A stretch of DNA of 64,000 nt from Pseudoflavonifractor sp. AF19-9AC (GCF_003478995.1 NZ_QUGI01000001.1:182111-246110); one strand, 5' to 3'; shown: positions 25,234 to 33,921, numbered from the stretch's first letter. Notes: generated from the sequence alone by a model not told the origin. A program made the numbers and translations.

Positions 25234-25263
25234 GAACTGTCATCCAGAATATGCAAGGAGGTG

Positions 25264-25831
25264 GAAACACTGAAAACGGTGCTCCTGGTCATGCGGCGGG
25301 CATCGTTGGCTCAGGGACTGATGGCCAAGGCGCGGGATGCCCCCGGCCTCTGTGCTATGAACCGGACTATGACCATGTGGACGCGGCCATCCGCATCCAC
25401 CAGGCCGCTGGAGCGCTGCTGGAGGTGGCGGAAGCACCGGCGGCGGCGAAACAGTCTTCTACATCGAAGACGCTGACTACGACGATGTCGATATCGTCTA
25501 TACCGTAGACAGCGAGACCCTTGTCCTGAAAACCATTGAGCGGATGAACGACAACGACGAATCCCTTTCGATAACCACCTTCCATTACGGATAAGAAGTG
25601 GAACTGCCGGAAAGGATCACGGCCTGGCAGGGCGCGTTGCGGACAGTGACCCTCCAGTTCCTCGACAAAGATGCGACCGAGATCTACCAGATCCCCGCCA
25701 ATTGGAAATTTGCTGTCGATGATTACTGTCCGTGGAGTACGCTCTATCTCGACGAAGCCTGCACCCAGCCGTATGAATATCCGGGAGACGGAACCGATTT
25801 CACGGTTTATGTCCGTAACGAAGCGGAATGA
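25264..25831 (+). pseudogene. Decayed lipoprotein-like gene behind the operators
   Basis: After AAGGAGG a frame reads LKTVLLVM, like a signal peptide, without an ATG. It then loses sense. From about 25421 another frame reads GGGGSTGGGETVFYIEDADYDDVDIVY and continues to TAA at 25592. The same frame resumes at once with EVELPERITAWQGALR and runs to 25831. At least one frameshift and one internal stop are therefore present. A GTG at 25598 could start a 77-residue protein, but has no ribosome site. The ancestor was probably an exported acidic protein of the regulon. Confidence 0.55.
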
Positions 25832-25939
25832 AATGGTTCTTTTGAAAAAATCTGATCCGGTTCGACAAAAATAAGGAATTTTATCTGTCGGGAAGTAAAA
25901 TTGAGAAAAGCAAATAGGAACAGAACAGGAGGAATTACT

Positions 25940-26494
25940 ATGAAAAAAATGAATATGTTTTTATTTACAGTTGTATTATTAACAGCGATCCTCGCCGGAT
26001 GTTCTGGCGGCTCTTCTGGCGGCTCTTCTGCAACTGATCCTGCGAATATTACAGGGGAAACCTTTGGAGACGGAAATGTCAGTGCGCTTGTTCCCGACGG
26101 ATGGATGGGCTTTCACGGCACAGATTACTTTGATGAGTATGAAGAAGGTTATGATCCTAATGTGATTCAAATCTGTAAAGGCGCGGAAAGTGAGTGGGAT
26201 CAACTCACAACACCTTATGTTATGATAAGTTATTTTGGACTTGATAATCTGGCGTTTGAGCCTTCGAAAGATTTTTATGAAGAAGCTGCAGATATTGAGC
26301 CCGTTACGCTCGGAAACTATACCTGGAAGGGATTCACGGCAAAAAGCCTAGATACTCCTGTCGCAATCCTTTGGACAGGAGAAGAAGGATCAGAGCAGAT
26401 ACAGCTTATGATTTGTCTTGAAAACGGAGATAAGATAAGTCTTGAAGATGCAGATGTTCAGGCTATAATATCCAGCATTAATATATCTAAATAA
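25940..26494 (+). CDS. Secreted lipoprotein of unknown function
   Basis: 184 residues from ATG 25940, with GGAGG 6 bases upstream. A lipoprotein signal ends in ILAGC, followed by a Ser/Gly linker (SGGSSGGSS) and an acidic domain with YVMISYFG, GNYTWKGFTA and IQLMICLENGDK. It resembles small exported proteins with a DUF4367/PsbP-like fold, but I cannot name the family. It lies 108 bases after the decayed gene and may share its promoters. AT-richer than the core genes. Confidence 0.7.
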   Translation: MKKMNMFLFTVVLLTAILAGCSGGSSGGSSATDPANITGETFGDGNVSALVPDGWMGFHGTDYFDEYEEGYDPNVIQICKGAESEWDQLTTPYVMISYFGLDNLAFEPSKDFYEEAADIEPVTLGNYTWKGFTAKSLDTPVAILWTGEEGSEQIQLMICLENGDKISLEDADVQAIISSINISK

Positions 26495-26502
26495 GATGTT
26501 CC

Positions 26503-26540
26503 ATAAAAATAACCACACCTTTCGGTGTGGTTATTTTTAT
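26503..26540 (+). terminator. Strong terminator
   Basis: A 17-bp stem (26503-26519 with 26524-26540) with TTTC loop, A-rich before and T-rich after, 8 bases past the lipoprotein stop. Confidence 0.9.
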
Positions 26541-26889
26541 GGATACTGTTGGAAATTAAACTGCTCGGGGCAAGTAAATTACCCCTGCGCCAAGATTTTT
26601 GCCTCCGGCAAAAGCGCCGCCCCGCCGTGCAGGCCCTATTCTCTGCCGGCATTCATGCTGTTGCGATATTCCCAAATAAGCACGGTGATTCTGATATGCG
26701 CTATAATTTGTTATTCCAGATAAAATCGAAGTATAACAATCAGCAATTTACGCTCCAGATACTTGTATAGGTCAATATTCATTTGAAGTCAGTGTAATCC
26801 TATTTTACCTCGGATTGTTCGTTCGGAAAGAGTGGCCATATAACCGAAATAGTAGTACACTACCATGCGGACTGCACCAGGTTCTCCTC
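26541..26889. other. Gene-free stretch
   Basis: No convincing gene. A short reading frame ending at 26770 (NLLFQIKSKYNNQQFTLQILV) could be a coding remnant. No clear repeats or promoters seen. Confidence 0.4.
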
Positions 26890-27147
26890 TCATAGGCTGA
26901 TAGAACAGATGTAATGGATGGGCTGAATATGTCCCGGAGCGGTGCGGTCGATCCGCTGGTAGTTCATCGTTCGTATGGGTTTCATCTTCTTGACCATCTG
27001 GCCGCCCACGGAGCCGGCCTGCTTGCTGGTCAGGTCGCCGTTATAGCCCTGCTTCAGGTTGACACCCACCTCGCTGGCGGCCTCCATCTTGAACTGATTC
27101 ATAGCATCGCGGGCGCTGGGAACCACAGTCTTCTTATTGCTGGACAT
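26890..27147 (-). CDS. Small acid-soluble spore protein, alpha/beta type
   Basis: 85 residues from ATG 27147 with AGGAGAG upstream. VVPSARDAMNQFKMEAASEVGV and YNGDLTSKQAGSVGGQMVKKM carry both family signatures, including the GPR protease site region (EAASEVGV). It coats spore DNA and is degraded at germination. After VKKM the usual IAxAEQ end is missing and about 25 unrelated residues follow, so the 3' end may be frameshifted or replaced. Supports a spore-forming host. Confidence 0.88.
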   Translation of the reverse strand: MSSNKKTVVPSARDAMNQFKMEAASEVGVNLKQGYNGDLTSKQAGSVGGQMVKKMKPIRTMNYQRIDRTAPGHIQPIHYICSISL

Positions 27148-27317
27148 AATCGTCTCTCCTTTGATTGTTTTGATTGATGTTTCTTTTTTTGTTGGATGGA
27201 ACATCCGAGCATAGCTTTGCCCGCGGAGCGGTTTCTATACTTCTATGGTTCTGCCTGTTTTTGCTAGTGGATGGTCGGGATAGGACGGGCTGGCCTATTT
27301 AACATATAAATAGAAAA

Positions 27318-27347
27318 AACGCCGCCCGTGTAAAAACGGACGGCGTT
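27318..27347 (-). terminator. Terminator of the small membrane-protein gene
   Basis: On the minus strand a 12-bp stem (one G-U pair) ends in TTTTTT. Confidence 0.85.
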
Positions 27348-27431
27348 AAGGAAGTTGGATTTCTTGACGATCCGAGAAGGAACATGGTATAGTGAACCCC
27401 GGATCCAAGCCTTTTTTGAATGTGGAGTGCC

Positions 27432-27677
27432 TCACCGGCGCTTCAGCCGGCGGTTCTGGGGCGGGTCCTCCTTGGACTTGGGACGCAGCACGCGGTAGAA
27501 GAGGAGAACAACCCCACACAAAATGACGGCGGCCAGAAGAAGGGCCAGGATGTCCACCAAAGGAGAGCTGGTGGCCTCTGCCACCGGTGTGGAGGAAGAA
27601 CTGCCCTCGGCAAAGACGGGCAGGATGAACAGAGCGGGCACGGCACAGGCCATGGCGCGGAAACAGAAACCTTTCAT
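27432..27677 (-). CDS. Small exported membrane protein
   Basis: 81 residues from ATG 27677 with AAAGGA upstream. A signal peptide (AVPALFILPVFAEG) is followed by a Ser/Thr linker, one membrane span (LVDILALLLAAVILCGVVLLFY) and a basic cytoplasmic tail. Unknown function. Divergent from cutC. Confidence 0.65.
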   Translation of the reverse strand: MKGFCFRAMACAVPALFILPVFAEGSSSSTPVAEATSSPLVDILALLLAAVILCGVVLLFYRVLRPKSKEDPPQNRRLKRR

Positions 27678-27810
27678 AACAAATCCTTTCTGAAAGGGAC
27701 AGGCCCTTTCGGCGGGGATGGAGAAGATACGTTGACTATACCACAGTTTTTTCCTTTCCGCAACGAGGTGCGGGGGAAAGGGGATGAAATGTGGGGAAGG
27801 AGCAAAGAAT

Positions 27811-28566
27811 ATGTTGCTGGAAATTTGCGTGGACAGTGTGGAGTCGGCTCGGGGCGCGGCGGAGAACGGGGCAGACCGGCTGGAGCTGTGCGGAGATCTC
27901 ATGGTGGGGGGCGTGAGCCCCAGCCCCTTTTTAATTGAAGCGGTACAGAAGCTGGACATTCCGGTGAATGTGCTGCTGCGGCCACGCTTCGGGGACTTCT
28001 GCTACACGCAATGGGAGCGGGACATCCTGCTGCGGGAGGTGGAGCAGTGCCGGAACATGGGGGTTAACGGCGTAGTGCTGGGGGCGCTGGAGCCCGATGG
28101 ACGGCTGGACCGGGAACTGCTGGCACAGCTGATTGACGCTGCCGGGCCCCTCCATAAGACCCTCCACCGGGCCTTTGATCTGTGCCGGGACGCCTCCGAG
28201 GGGCTGGAGGACGCGGTGAAACTGGGCTTTGACACCATCCTTACCTCCGGCCAGGCGGCCACGGCCCCGGCGGGTGCAGAGCTGCTGGCTGATTTGAACC
28301 GGCAGGCCGCCGGACGAGTGACCATTCTGGCGGGCAGCGGAGTCAAGAGCACCAATCTGGAGGAGCTGGCCCGGCGGACGGGCCTGCGGGCGTTTCACAT
28401 GTCGGCGCGGCGGGGAGAGGACAGCCCCATGCGCTTCCGGCGCGCCGGAGTCCCCATGGGTCTGCCTCTGGCGGGAGAGTATGAGCGCTTCTATACTGAC
28501 CCCCTGGAGGTGAAAAATGCCAGACGAGTGCTGGATCAGCTGGAAAAACACCCGATTTCCAGGTAA
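27811..28566 (+). CDS. cutC: CutC family protein
   Basis: 251 residues from ATG 27811 (GGAAGGAG upstream). LLEICVDSVESARGAAENGADRLELC, VNVLLRPRFGDFCY and ILTSGQAATA are characteristic of the CutC TIM barrel (PF03932). The family was linked to copper homeostasis in E. coli, but that role is disputed, and the activity is not established. It is a single gene. A weak hairpin overlaps its end. Confidence 0.93.
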   Translation: MLLEICVDSVESARGAAENGADRLELCGDLMVGGVSPSPFLIEAVQKLDIPVNVLLRPRFGDFCYTQWERDILLREVEQCRNMGVNGVVLGALEPDGRLDRELLAQLIDAAGPLHKTLHRAFDLCRDASEGLEDAVKLGFDTILTSGQAATAPAGAELLADLNRQAAGRVTILAGSGVKSTNLEELARRTGLRAFHMSARRGEDSPMRFRRAGVPMGLPLAGEYERFYTDPLEVKNARRVLDQLEKHPISR

Positions 28567-28632
28567 ATGTAAACAAAAAATGAACGGCCGATTTGTGAAC
28601 CTAACTGAATTATTTATTTCGCAGAAAATCCA

Positions 28633-28661
28633 TTGACATACCTTTAAATTTTCTATAATAT
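28633..28661 (+). promoter_or_regulatory. Promoter of the PTS operon
   Basis: TTGACA at 28633 with TAATAT at 28656 (17-base spacer); TATAAT at 28654 is the alternative with 15. Confidence 0.75.
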
Positions 28662-28675
28662 TTGGACAGAAGCTT

Positions 28676-28750
28676 GGATTGTTACCGCGCAAGCGGGCAA
28701 AACCGGGACTCACGACATACACCATGTCCTGCCGAGGACTGCTCGGCGGG
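28676..28750 (+). promoter_or_regulatory. RAT antiterminator and attenuator of the PTS operon
   Basis: GGATTGTTACCGCGCAAGCG followed by GGCAAAACC matches the ribonucleic antiterminator bound by LicT/BglG proteins. A 9-bp hairpin (28728-28736 with 28742-28750) then TATCTTT is the likely terminator. LicT binding should allow read-through into its own operon. Confidence 0.85.
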
Positions 28751-28836
28751 TATCTTTGCGGTGTAAACGGTGAGGCCTGGTTTTTTCTTTTCCTGCTGGG
28801 AAATTGGAAACGGCCATCGGGGAGGGGAGTGCGTCA

Positions 28837-29673
28837 ATGAGCTTTCAGGTACTGAAAACCATTAACAACAATGTGGTTAGCTGTCAGGATGAACATGGCT
28901 GTGAGTATATCGCCATGGGACGCGGGCTGGGCTTTGGAATCAAAGCCGGGCAGACCATTGAGCGGGAGCAGGCGGAAAAGATGTTCCGCATCACCGGTCG
29001 GGACAACATGGAGCGGCTGAGCAACCTGTTTGCCAGCCTTCCCCACGACCAGGTGGCCTTCTGTGCGGAACTCATTGAGTATGCCTCCAAGGCGCTGGAC
29101 CGGAAGCTGAACGAGAGCATCTTCTACACGCTCAGCGACCACGTCTGCTTTGCTATCCAGCGGATCCAGAACGGCATGTCCTTCACCAACGCCCTGCATA
29201 CCGAAGTGCGGCTCTTTTACCCCAAGGAGTACGCCGTGGGCTGTTACGCTCTGGCGGAAATTCAGCGGCGGTTCCAGGTGGAGCTGCCCGAGGATGAGGC
29301 GGCCTCCATTGCCCTGCACCTGCTGAACGCGGAGTACGAAAATTCCCTGGGTATCACCATGCAGGTAACCCAGGCGCTGGGGGAGATGCTCCATGTGCTG
29401 GAGCATCATCCGGCCTTCCAGATGGATCGAAGCTCCCTCTATTTTGACGAGCTGATTGTTCACCTGAAGTTCCTGGCGCTGGACCAGTTTTCTCCCCAGT
29501 GCCAGACGCTCCGGGAGAGCCAGTTTGCCCAGCTCATTTCCAGAGCGTTCCCGGATGACTATCGTCTGGCGGGCATTGTCACCCAGCCTTTGGAACAGGC
29601 CAGCGGCAGGAAGCTGACGCCGGAACAGCTGGCCTATTTGACCGTAAATCTGCACCGGATTCACCGGGCTTAA
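28837..29673 (+). CDS. licT: Transcription antiterminator, BglG/LicT family
   Basis: 278 residues from ATG 28837. The N-terminal CAT RNA-binding domain (VLKTINNNVVSCQDEHGCEYIAMGRGLGFG) is followed by PRD1 (about 70-170, with conserved His in SDHVCFAI and LHTEVRLFYPKEY) and PRD2 (about 175-278). PTS phosphorylation of the PRD histidines sets activity. It is the first gene of the PTS operon and the RAT lies in its own leader, a feedback loop. The subfamily could equally be GlcT. Confidence 0.9.
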   Translation: MSFQVLKTINNNVVSCQDEHGCEYIAMGRGLGFGIKAGQTIEREQAEKMFRITGRDNMERLSNLFASLPHDQVAFCAELIEYASKALDRKLNESIFYTLSDHVCFAIQRIQNGMSFTNALHTEVRLFYPKEYAVGCYALAEIQRRFQVELPEDEAASIALHLLNAEYENSLGITMQVTQALGEMLHVLEHHPAFQMDRSSLYFDELIVHLKFLALDQFSPQCQTLRESQFAQLISRAFPDDYRLAGIVTQPLEQASGRKLTPEQLAYLTVNLHRIHRA

Positions 29674-29699
29674 TGTTTAAGAAAAGAGGACTCAAGCAT

Positions 29700-30188
29700 A
29701 TGGGATTTTTTGACAAGCTGTTTGGAAAGCAAGAAGAGAAGATTGAGATTGCCGCCCCTGTGGCGGGAGAGGCCGTTCCTGTTACTGAGGTGAACGACCC
29801 CACCTTCAGCGAGGAGATTCTGGGCAAGGGCATCGCCATCCGGCCCACCGGCAACGAGGTGGTAGCCCCCTGTGACGGCACCGTGGAGATGATGTTCGAC
29901 ACCGGTCACGCCGTCAGCCTCACCAGCAGCCAGGGCGCTGAGGTGCTCATCCACATCGGCCTGGAGACTGTGTCTCTGAAGGGGAAGCATTACACCACCC
30001 ACGCCGCCAACGGTGATCAGGTCAAGAAGGGCCAGCTGCTCATCTCCTTTGATCGGGATGCCATTGCCGCCGACGGGTATGACACCATCACTCCCATCGT
30101 CATCTGCAATTCGGACAGCTTTGCCCAGGTGGAGTGCCACACCGGAGCGGTGAAGGCCGGCGACACGGTCCTCACGTTGAGCAAATAA
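29700..30188 (+). CDS. crr: PTS glucose-type EIIA
   Basis: 162 residues from ATG 29700. The phospho-accepting His85 is in VLIHIGLETV, and GTVEMMFDTGHAVSL and the ending GDTVLTLSK are typical of the glucose/EIIA-Glc family. It takes phosphate from HPr and gives it to EIIB. It lies between licT and ptsI, and since the permease downstream has no A domain, this is its partner. Confidence 0.93.
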   Translation: MGFFDKLFGKQEEKIEIAAPVAGEAVPVTEVNDPTFSEEILGKGIAIRPTGNEVVAPCDGTVEMMFDTGHAVSLTSSQGAEVLIHIGLETVSLKGKHYTTHAANGDQVKKGQLLISFDRDAIAADGYDTITPIVICNSDSFAQVECHTGAVKAGDTVLTLSK

Positions 30189-30220
30189 GTGCAGCAGATC
30201 TGGAAGGGAGCATCGGAATC

Positions 30221-31843
30221 ATGATTGTCGGCAACGGACGGCCGGTATTTTCCGGCATTGCCATTGGCCGGGCCTATGTGTACAAGAAGGGGCTGGCCAC
30301 CCTGCCCGCCTCCTGCGGCGACGCGGCGGTGGAGCAGCAGAAATTTGAAACCGCCAAGCAGACCGCCCTGGAGCAGCTGCAGTCCCTCATGGAGGAGACC
30401 GCTGAGCGTCTGGGCGAGGAGCAGGCCATGATCCTGGACGTGCAGATGATGATGATGGACGACCAGGACTATCTGGACAGCATTGCGGCTATGATTCAGA
30501 ACGGCGCCAGCGCCGCTGAGGCTGTGAAGGAGACGGGAGACACCTTCTCCGCCGCCTTCGCCGCCATGGACGACGCCTATATGCAGGCCCGTGCGGTGGA
30601 CGTGCGGGACGTGTCCAGCCGCGTGGTGACCATCCTGTGCGGCGGCAAGGTGGGCTTTGCCATGGAGGAGCCGGGCATCCTCATCGCCGAGGACCTGACC
30701 CCCTCCGAGACGGTGCAGATGCCCAAGGACAAGATCCTGGCCTTTGTCACCCGCCAGGGTTCCTCCAACAGCCACACCGCCATCCTGGCCCGGATCATGG
30801 GAATTCCCTCTCTGGTGAAGACCCAGATCAATCTGGACGACGGCGTGGACGGCCATCCCATGATTGTGGACGGCTTTGATGGCCGGTACTATATTGACCC
30901 GGACGAGGAAGTGGTCCGGCTGATGCAGGAGAAGAAGCACACCGCCGACGAGCACCAGCGCCAACTGGAGGCCTACCGGGGCAAAGAGAGCATTACCCGG
31001 GGCGGTCAGAAGGTGAAGCTCTTCGCCAACATCGGCAACCCCTCCGACGTGGAGCACGTGCTTAAGGGCGACGCCGAGGGCGTGGGCCTTCTGCGCAGCG
31101 AGTTCCTCTACCTGGGCCGGGACAGCTATCCCACCGAGGATGAGCTCTATAACGCCTACCGCAAGGTGGTGGAGGGCCTTCAGGGCCGCCGGGTGGTTAT
31201 CCGCACCCTGGACATCGGCGCCGACAAGCAGGCGGACTATTTCCAGCTGGACAAGGAGGAGAATCCTGCCCTTGGTCTGCGGGGTATCCGCATCTGCATC
31301 CGCCGCCCCGAGGTGTTCCGCACCCAGATGCGGGCCATCTACCGGGCCAGCGCCCTGGGCCCCGTGAGCGTCATGTTCCCCATGATCGCCTCCGTGTGGG
31401 AGGTGCGCAAGGTCAAGGAGATGTGCCAGACCATCCGGGACGAGATGGCCAAGGAGGGCATCCCCATGGGCGAGGTGGAGCACGGCATTATGATCGAGAC
31501 CCCCGCCGCCGCCCTGGTCAGCGAGCAGCTGGCTGCCGAGGTGGACTTCTTCAGCGTGGGCACCAACGATTTGACCCAGTACACCCTGGCGGTGGACCGG
31601 CAGAACCCCTCTCTGGACGGGTTCTACGACCCCTATCACCCCGCGCTGCTGCGGCTTCTGCGCCTGGTGGCGGAGAACGCCCACAAGGCCGGTATCTGGT
31701 GCGGCATCTGCGGAGAGCTGGGTGGCGATCTCACCATGACCGAAACCTTCCTGGACATGGGCTACGACGAGCTGTCTGTCTCGCCCACCCGTGTGCTGGA
31801 ATTGCGGAAAAAAGTTTGTGAAAGTGAGGTATCTCCGAAATGA
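30221..31843 (+). CDS. ptsI: Phosphoenolpyruvate-protein phosphotransferase (enzyme I)
   Basis: 540 residues from ATG 30221 (GGAAGGGAG upstream). The phospho-histidine is His185 in QGSSNSHTAILAR; the C-terminal PEP-binding barrel has GLLRSEFLYL, RTLDIGADKQ and FSVGTNDLTQYTLAVDR. It moves phosphate from PEP to HPr. The stop overlaps the ptsH start by ATGA. Confidence 0.96.
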   Translation: MIVGNGRPVFSGIAIGRAYVYKKGLATLPASCGDAAVEQQKFETAKQTALEQLQSLMEETAERLGEEQAMILDVQMMMMDDQDYLDSIAAMIQNGASAAEAVKETGDTFSAAFAAMDDAYMQARAVDVRDVSSRVVTILCGGKVGFAMEEPGILIAEDLTPSETVQMPKDKILAFVTRQGSSNSHTAILARIMGIPSLVKTQINLDDGVDGHPMIVDGFDGRYYIDPDEEVVRLMQEKKHTADEHQRQLEAYRGKESITRGGQKVKLFANIGNPSDVEHVLKGDAEGVGLLRSEFLYLGRDSYPTEDELYNAYRKVVEGLQGRRVVIRTLDIGADKQADYFQLDKEENPALGLRGIRICIRRPEVFRTQMRAIYRASALGPVSVMFPMIASVWEVRKVKEMCQTIRDEMAKEGIPMGEVEHGIMIETPAAALVSEQLAAEVDFFSVGTNDLTQYTLAVDRQNPSLDGFYDPYHPALLRLLRLVAENAHKAGIWCGICGELGGDLTMTETFLDMGYDELSVSPTRVLELRKKVCESEVSPK

Positions 31844-32100
31844 AGACAATTTCCTATGTGATTCAGGATCCTCTGGGACTTCACGCCCGGCCCGCCGGCC
31901 ATCTGGCCAAGGCTGCCATGGCGTGGAAGGACTGTGACATCAAGATCACGGCCAACGACAAGACTGTGGACGCCAAGCGCATTATGGGCGTCATGCAGCT
32001 GGGGGCCAAGGGCGGCAACACCCTGACCCTGACCATTTCCGGCGGCGAGGAGGACAAGGCCGCGGCCGCTCTGGAGGAATTCCTGAAGGCCAACCTGTAA
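31840..32100 (+). CDS. ptsH: Phosphocarrier protein HPr
   Basis: 86 residues. His15 lies in LGLHARPAG, as needed for PEP-dependent phosphotransfer. The regulatory Ser of Gram-positive HPr (Ser46 in KSIMGVM) is replaced: here KRIMGVMQLG, with Arg47 at that place after a one-residue insertion. HPr kinase could not modify it there. Carbon catabolite repression through CcpA would then need another HPr or another path. Otherwise length and fold are ordinary. Confidence 0.95.
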   Translation: MKTISYVIQDPLGLHARPAGHLAKAAMAWKDCDIKITANDKTVDAKRIMGVMQLGAKGGNTLTLTISGGEEDKAAAALEEFLKANL

Positions 32101-32252
32101 GTTTGCTTTCTCCATTCTTTTGGGACTCTTGGACCGCTGTGGGCGGCGGTCCATACATCAGAACGGAAGGAATATTCTCTATGTCAGTGTTCAGGGGGGT
32201 ATTCCGGACGTTCCCGTAAGTGTTTTGACTTTTGTGAGGGAGGAAAATCTTT

Positions 32253-33698
32253 ATGATGCGTTTCTTTCAGCGTTTAGGTAAATCCCTGATGCTGCCGGTG
32301 GCATGTCTGCCTATCGGCGGTATCCTGATGGGTATCGGCTACTGGATCGACCCCGCCGGCTGGGGCGCCAACAACCTGGCGGCTCTGCTGCTCATCAAGG
32401 CCGGCGGCATTCTCATTGACAACATGGCTATCCTCTTCGCCCTGGGCGTTGCCATCGGCATGTCCAAGGACCAGGAGGGCACCTCTGCTCTGGCCGGCAT
32501 TATCTCCTGGCTGACCGTCCAGACCATGCTGGGTGTTGGCGTGGTGCAGCTCATTATGGGCGTGGAAGCCGATGCGGTTCCCGCTGCGTTCACCAAGATC
32601 AACAACCAGTTCATCGGCATCCTCTGCGGTCTGATCGCCGCCTGGTGCTACAACAAGTTCTATAAGACCAATATGCCGGACTTCCTGGGCTTCTTTGCCG
32701 GCCGGCGGTTTGTGCCCATCATGACGGTGGTTACCACCCTGATTGCCTGCATCCCCCTGTACTTTGTCTGGCCCGTGGTGTACAGCTTCCTGGTCAATGT
32801 GGGCGAGACCATCCTGGGCATGGGCGCCATCGGCGCCGGCATCTACGGCTTCCTGAACCGTCTGCTCATCCCCATCGGCATGCACCACGCCCTGAACAGC
32901 GTGTTCTGGTTCGATGTGGCCAACATCTATGACATCGGTAAGTTCTGGGGCACTGTGGACGGCGGCGTTCTGGGTCAGACCGGTATGTATCAGGCCGGCT
33001 TCTTCCCCGTCATGATGTTTGGTCTGCCCGGCGCTGCCCTGGCTATGTACCACACCGCCAAGCCCGCCAAGAAGAAGATTGCCGGCGGCATCCTGCTGTC
33101 CGCCGCTCTGTGTGCCTTCTTCACCGGCGTCACCGAGCCCCTGGAGTTCTCCTTCATGTTCCTGGCTCCCGGCCTGTACTTTGCCCACGCCGTGCTGACC
33201 GGCATCTCCGTGGCTGTTGTGGCCGCTCTGCCCATCCGCGCCGGCTTCCAGTTCAGCGCCGGCTTCGTGGACTGGTTCCTGTCCTTTAAGGCTCCCTTCG
33301 CCATGAATCCCATCCTGCTCATTCCCATCGGCCTGGCCTTCTTTGTCATCTACTATGTGGTCTTCCGCATCATGATCGTGAAGCTGAACCTGAAGACCCC
33401 CGGCCGTGAGGACGACGACAACGCCGCTGAGATGAACATCCAGCTGGGCAGCGACAACTACGCTGCCATGGCCATGGCCATCCTGGAGGGCGTGGGCGGC
33501 GCCGAGAACGTGACCAGCGTGGACAACTGCATCACCCGTCTGCGTCTGGAGGTCAAGGACCGCCTGCTGGTGGACGAGAAGAAGCTGAAGGCCTCCGGCG
33601 CCGCCGGCGTGGTCCGTCCGGGCAAGACCTCTGTCCAGGTCATCATCGGCCCCAAGGTCCAGTTCGTGGCAGACGAGTTCAAGAAGCTGGTTCGCTAA
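32253..33698 (+). CDS. PTS EIICB permease, glucose/N-acetylglucosamine family
   Basis: 481 residues. The EIIC domain (1 to about 380) has about ten spans, with the conserved LLIPIGMHHALNSVFWF and FTGVTEPLEFSFMF. A linker precedes EIIB with the phospho-Cys426 in SVDNCITRLRL. No EIIA is attached; the separate EIIA gene upstream fits. Closest in pattern to NagE, so GlcNAc is the favoured substrate, glucose the alternative. Last gene of the operon, 152 bases after ptsH, with a strong terminator behind it. Confidence 0.9.
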   Translation: MMRFFQRLGKSLMLPVACLPIGGILMGIGYWIDPAGWGANNLAALLLIKAGGILIDNMAILFALGVAIGMSKDQEGTSALAGIISWLTVQTMLGVGVVQLIMGVEADAVPAAFTKINNQFIGILCGLIAAWCYNKFYKTNMPDFLGFFAGRRFVPIMTVVTTLIACIPLYFVWPVVYSFLVNVGETILGMGAIGAGIYGFLNRLLIPIGMHHALNSVFWFDVANIYDIGKFWGTVDGGVLGQTGMYQAGFFPVMMFGLPGAALAMYHTAKPAKKKIAGGILLSAALCAFFTGVTEPLEFSFMFLAPGLYFAHAVLTGISVAVVAALPIRAGFQFSAGFVDWFLSFKAPFAMNPILLIPIGLAFFVIYYVVFRIMIVKLNLKTPGREDDDNAAEMNIQLGSDNYAAMAMAILEGVGGAENVTSVDNCITRLRLEVKDRLLVDEKKLKASGAAGVVRPGKTSVQVIIGPKVQFVADEFKKLVR

Positions 33699-33754
33699 GA
33701 CAGACGTTTACCACTCTGGTCCCAAAAAGAATCCTGTTTTTCTGGAAAACACCT

Positions 33755-33793
33755 CTCCCGCCCTGCGGCCCACAGCAGGGCGGGAGCTTTTTT
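33755..33793 (+). terminator. Terminator of the PTS operon
   Basis: A perfect 12-bp GC-rich stem (33755-33766 with 33775-33786) followed by CTTTTTT. Confidence 0.95.
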
Positions 33794-33798
33794 GCCCA

Positions 33799-33827
33799 TT
33801 GACATTCCCCAAAGCCCTTGTTATACT
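33799..33827 (+). promoter_or_regulatory. Promoter of the MATE gene
   Basis: TTGACA (33799) and TATACT (33822) are 17 bases apart. Confidence 0.85.
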
Positions 33828-33833
33828 GAGAAA

Positions 33834-33921
33834 ACAAAATTATCTCCGCGCCCACGCCCGACGTCCCCGCGGAGAGAGTATGCGTCAGGTAAACGGGTTC
33901 CTGTTCAGGAACCCGTTTTTT
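33834..33921 (+). promoter_or_regulatory. Leader with intrinsic terminator before the MATE gene
   Basis: Transcripts from 33834 on contain a hairpin with arms CTCCGCG/CGCGGAG, then a perfect 11-bp terminator stem (33891-33901 with 33908-33918) and TTT, before the start codon. This is the layout of an attenuator or riboswitch. I do not recognise a known class. Confidence 0.6.

Larger units (their letters stand above)
24047..25263. other. Gene-poor right flank: repeats, tRNA remnant, operators
   Basis: No credible gene. It holds the partial arm copy at 24198-24235, a hairpin at 24283-24322, copy B at 24378-24492, a tRNA-Ser fragment at 24537, a hairpin at 24927-24964 and the two operator-promoters at 25.1 kb. 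In 24600-24920 I see nothing. Confidence 0.6.

Noticed and set aside
25013..25270. Minus-strand frame of 85 codons at the operators
   Set aside because: Its repeated YPQRVVF segments are just the two operator boxes read in reverse.
33834..33890. Guanidine-II (mini-ykkC) motif in the MATE leader
   Set aside because: The expected pair of small hairpins with ACGR loops is not present.
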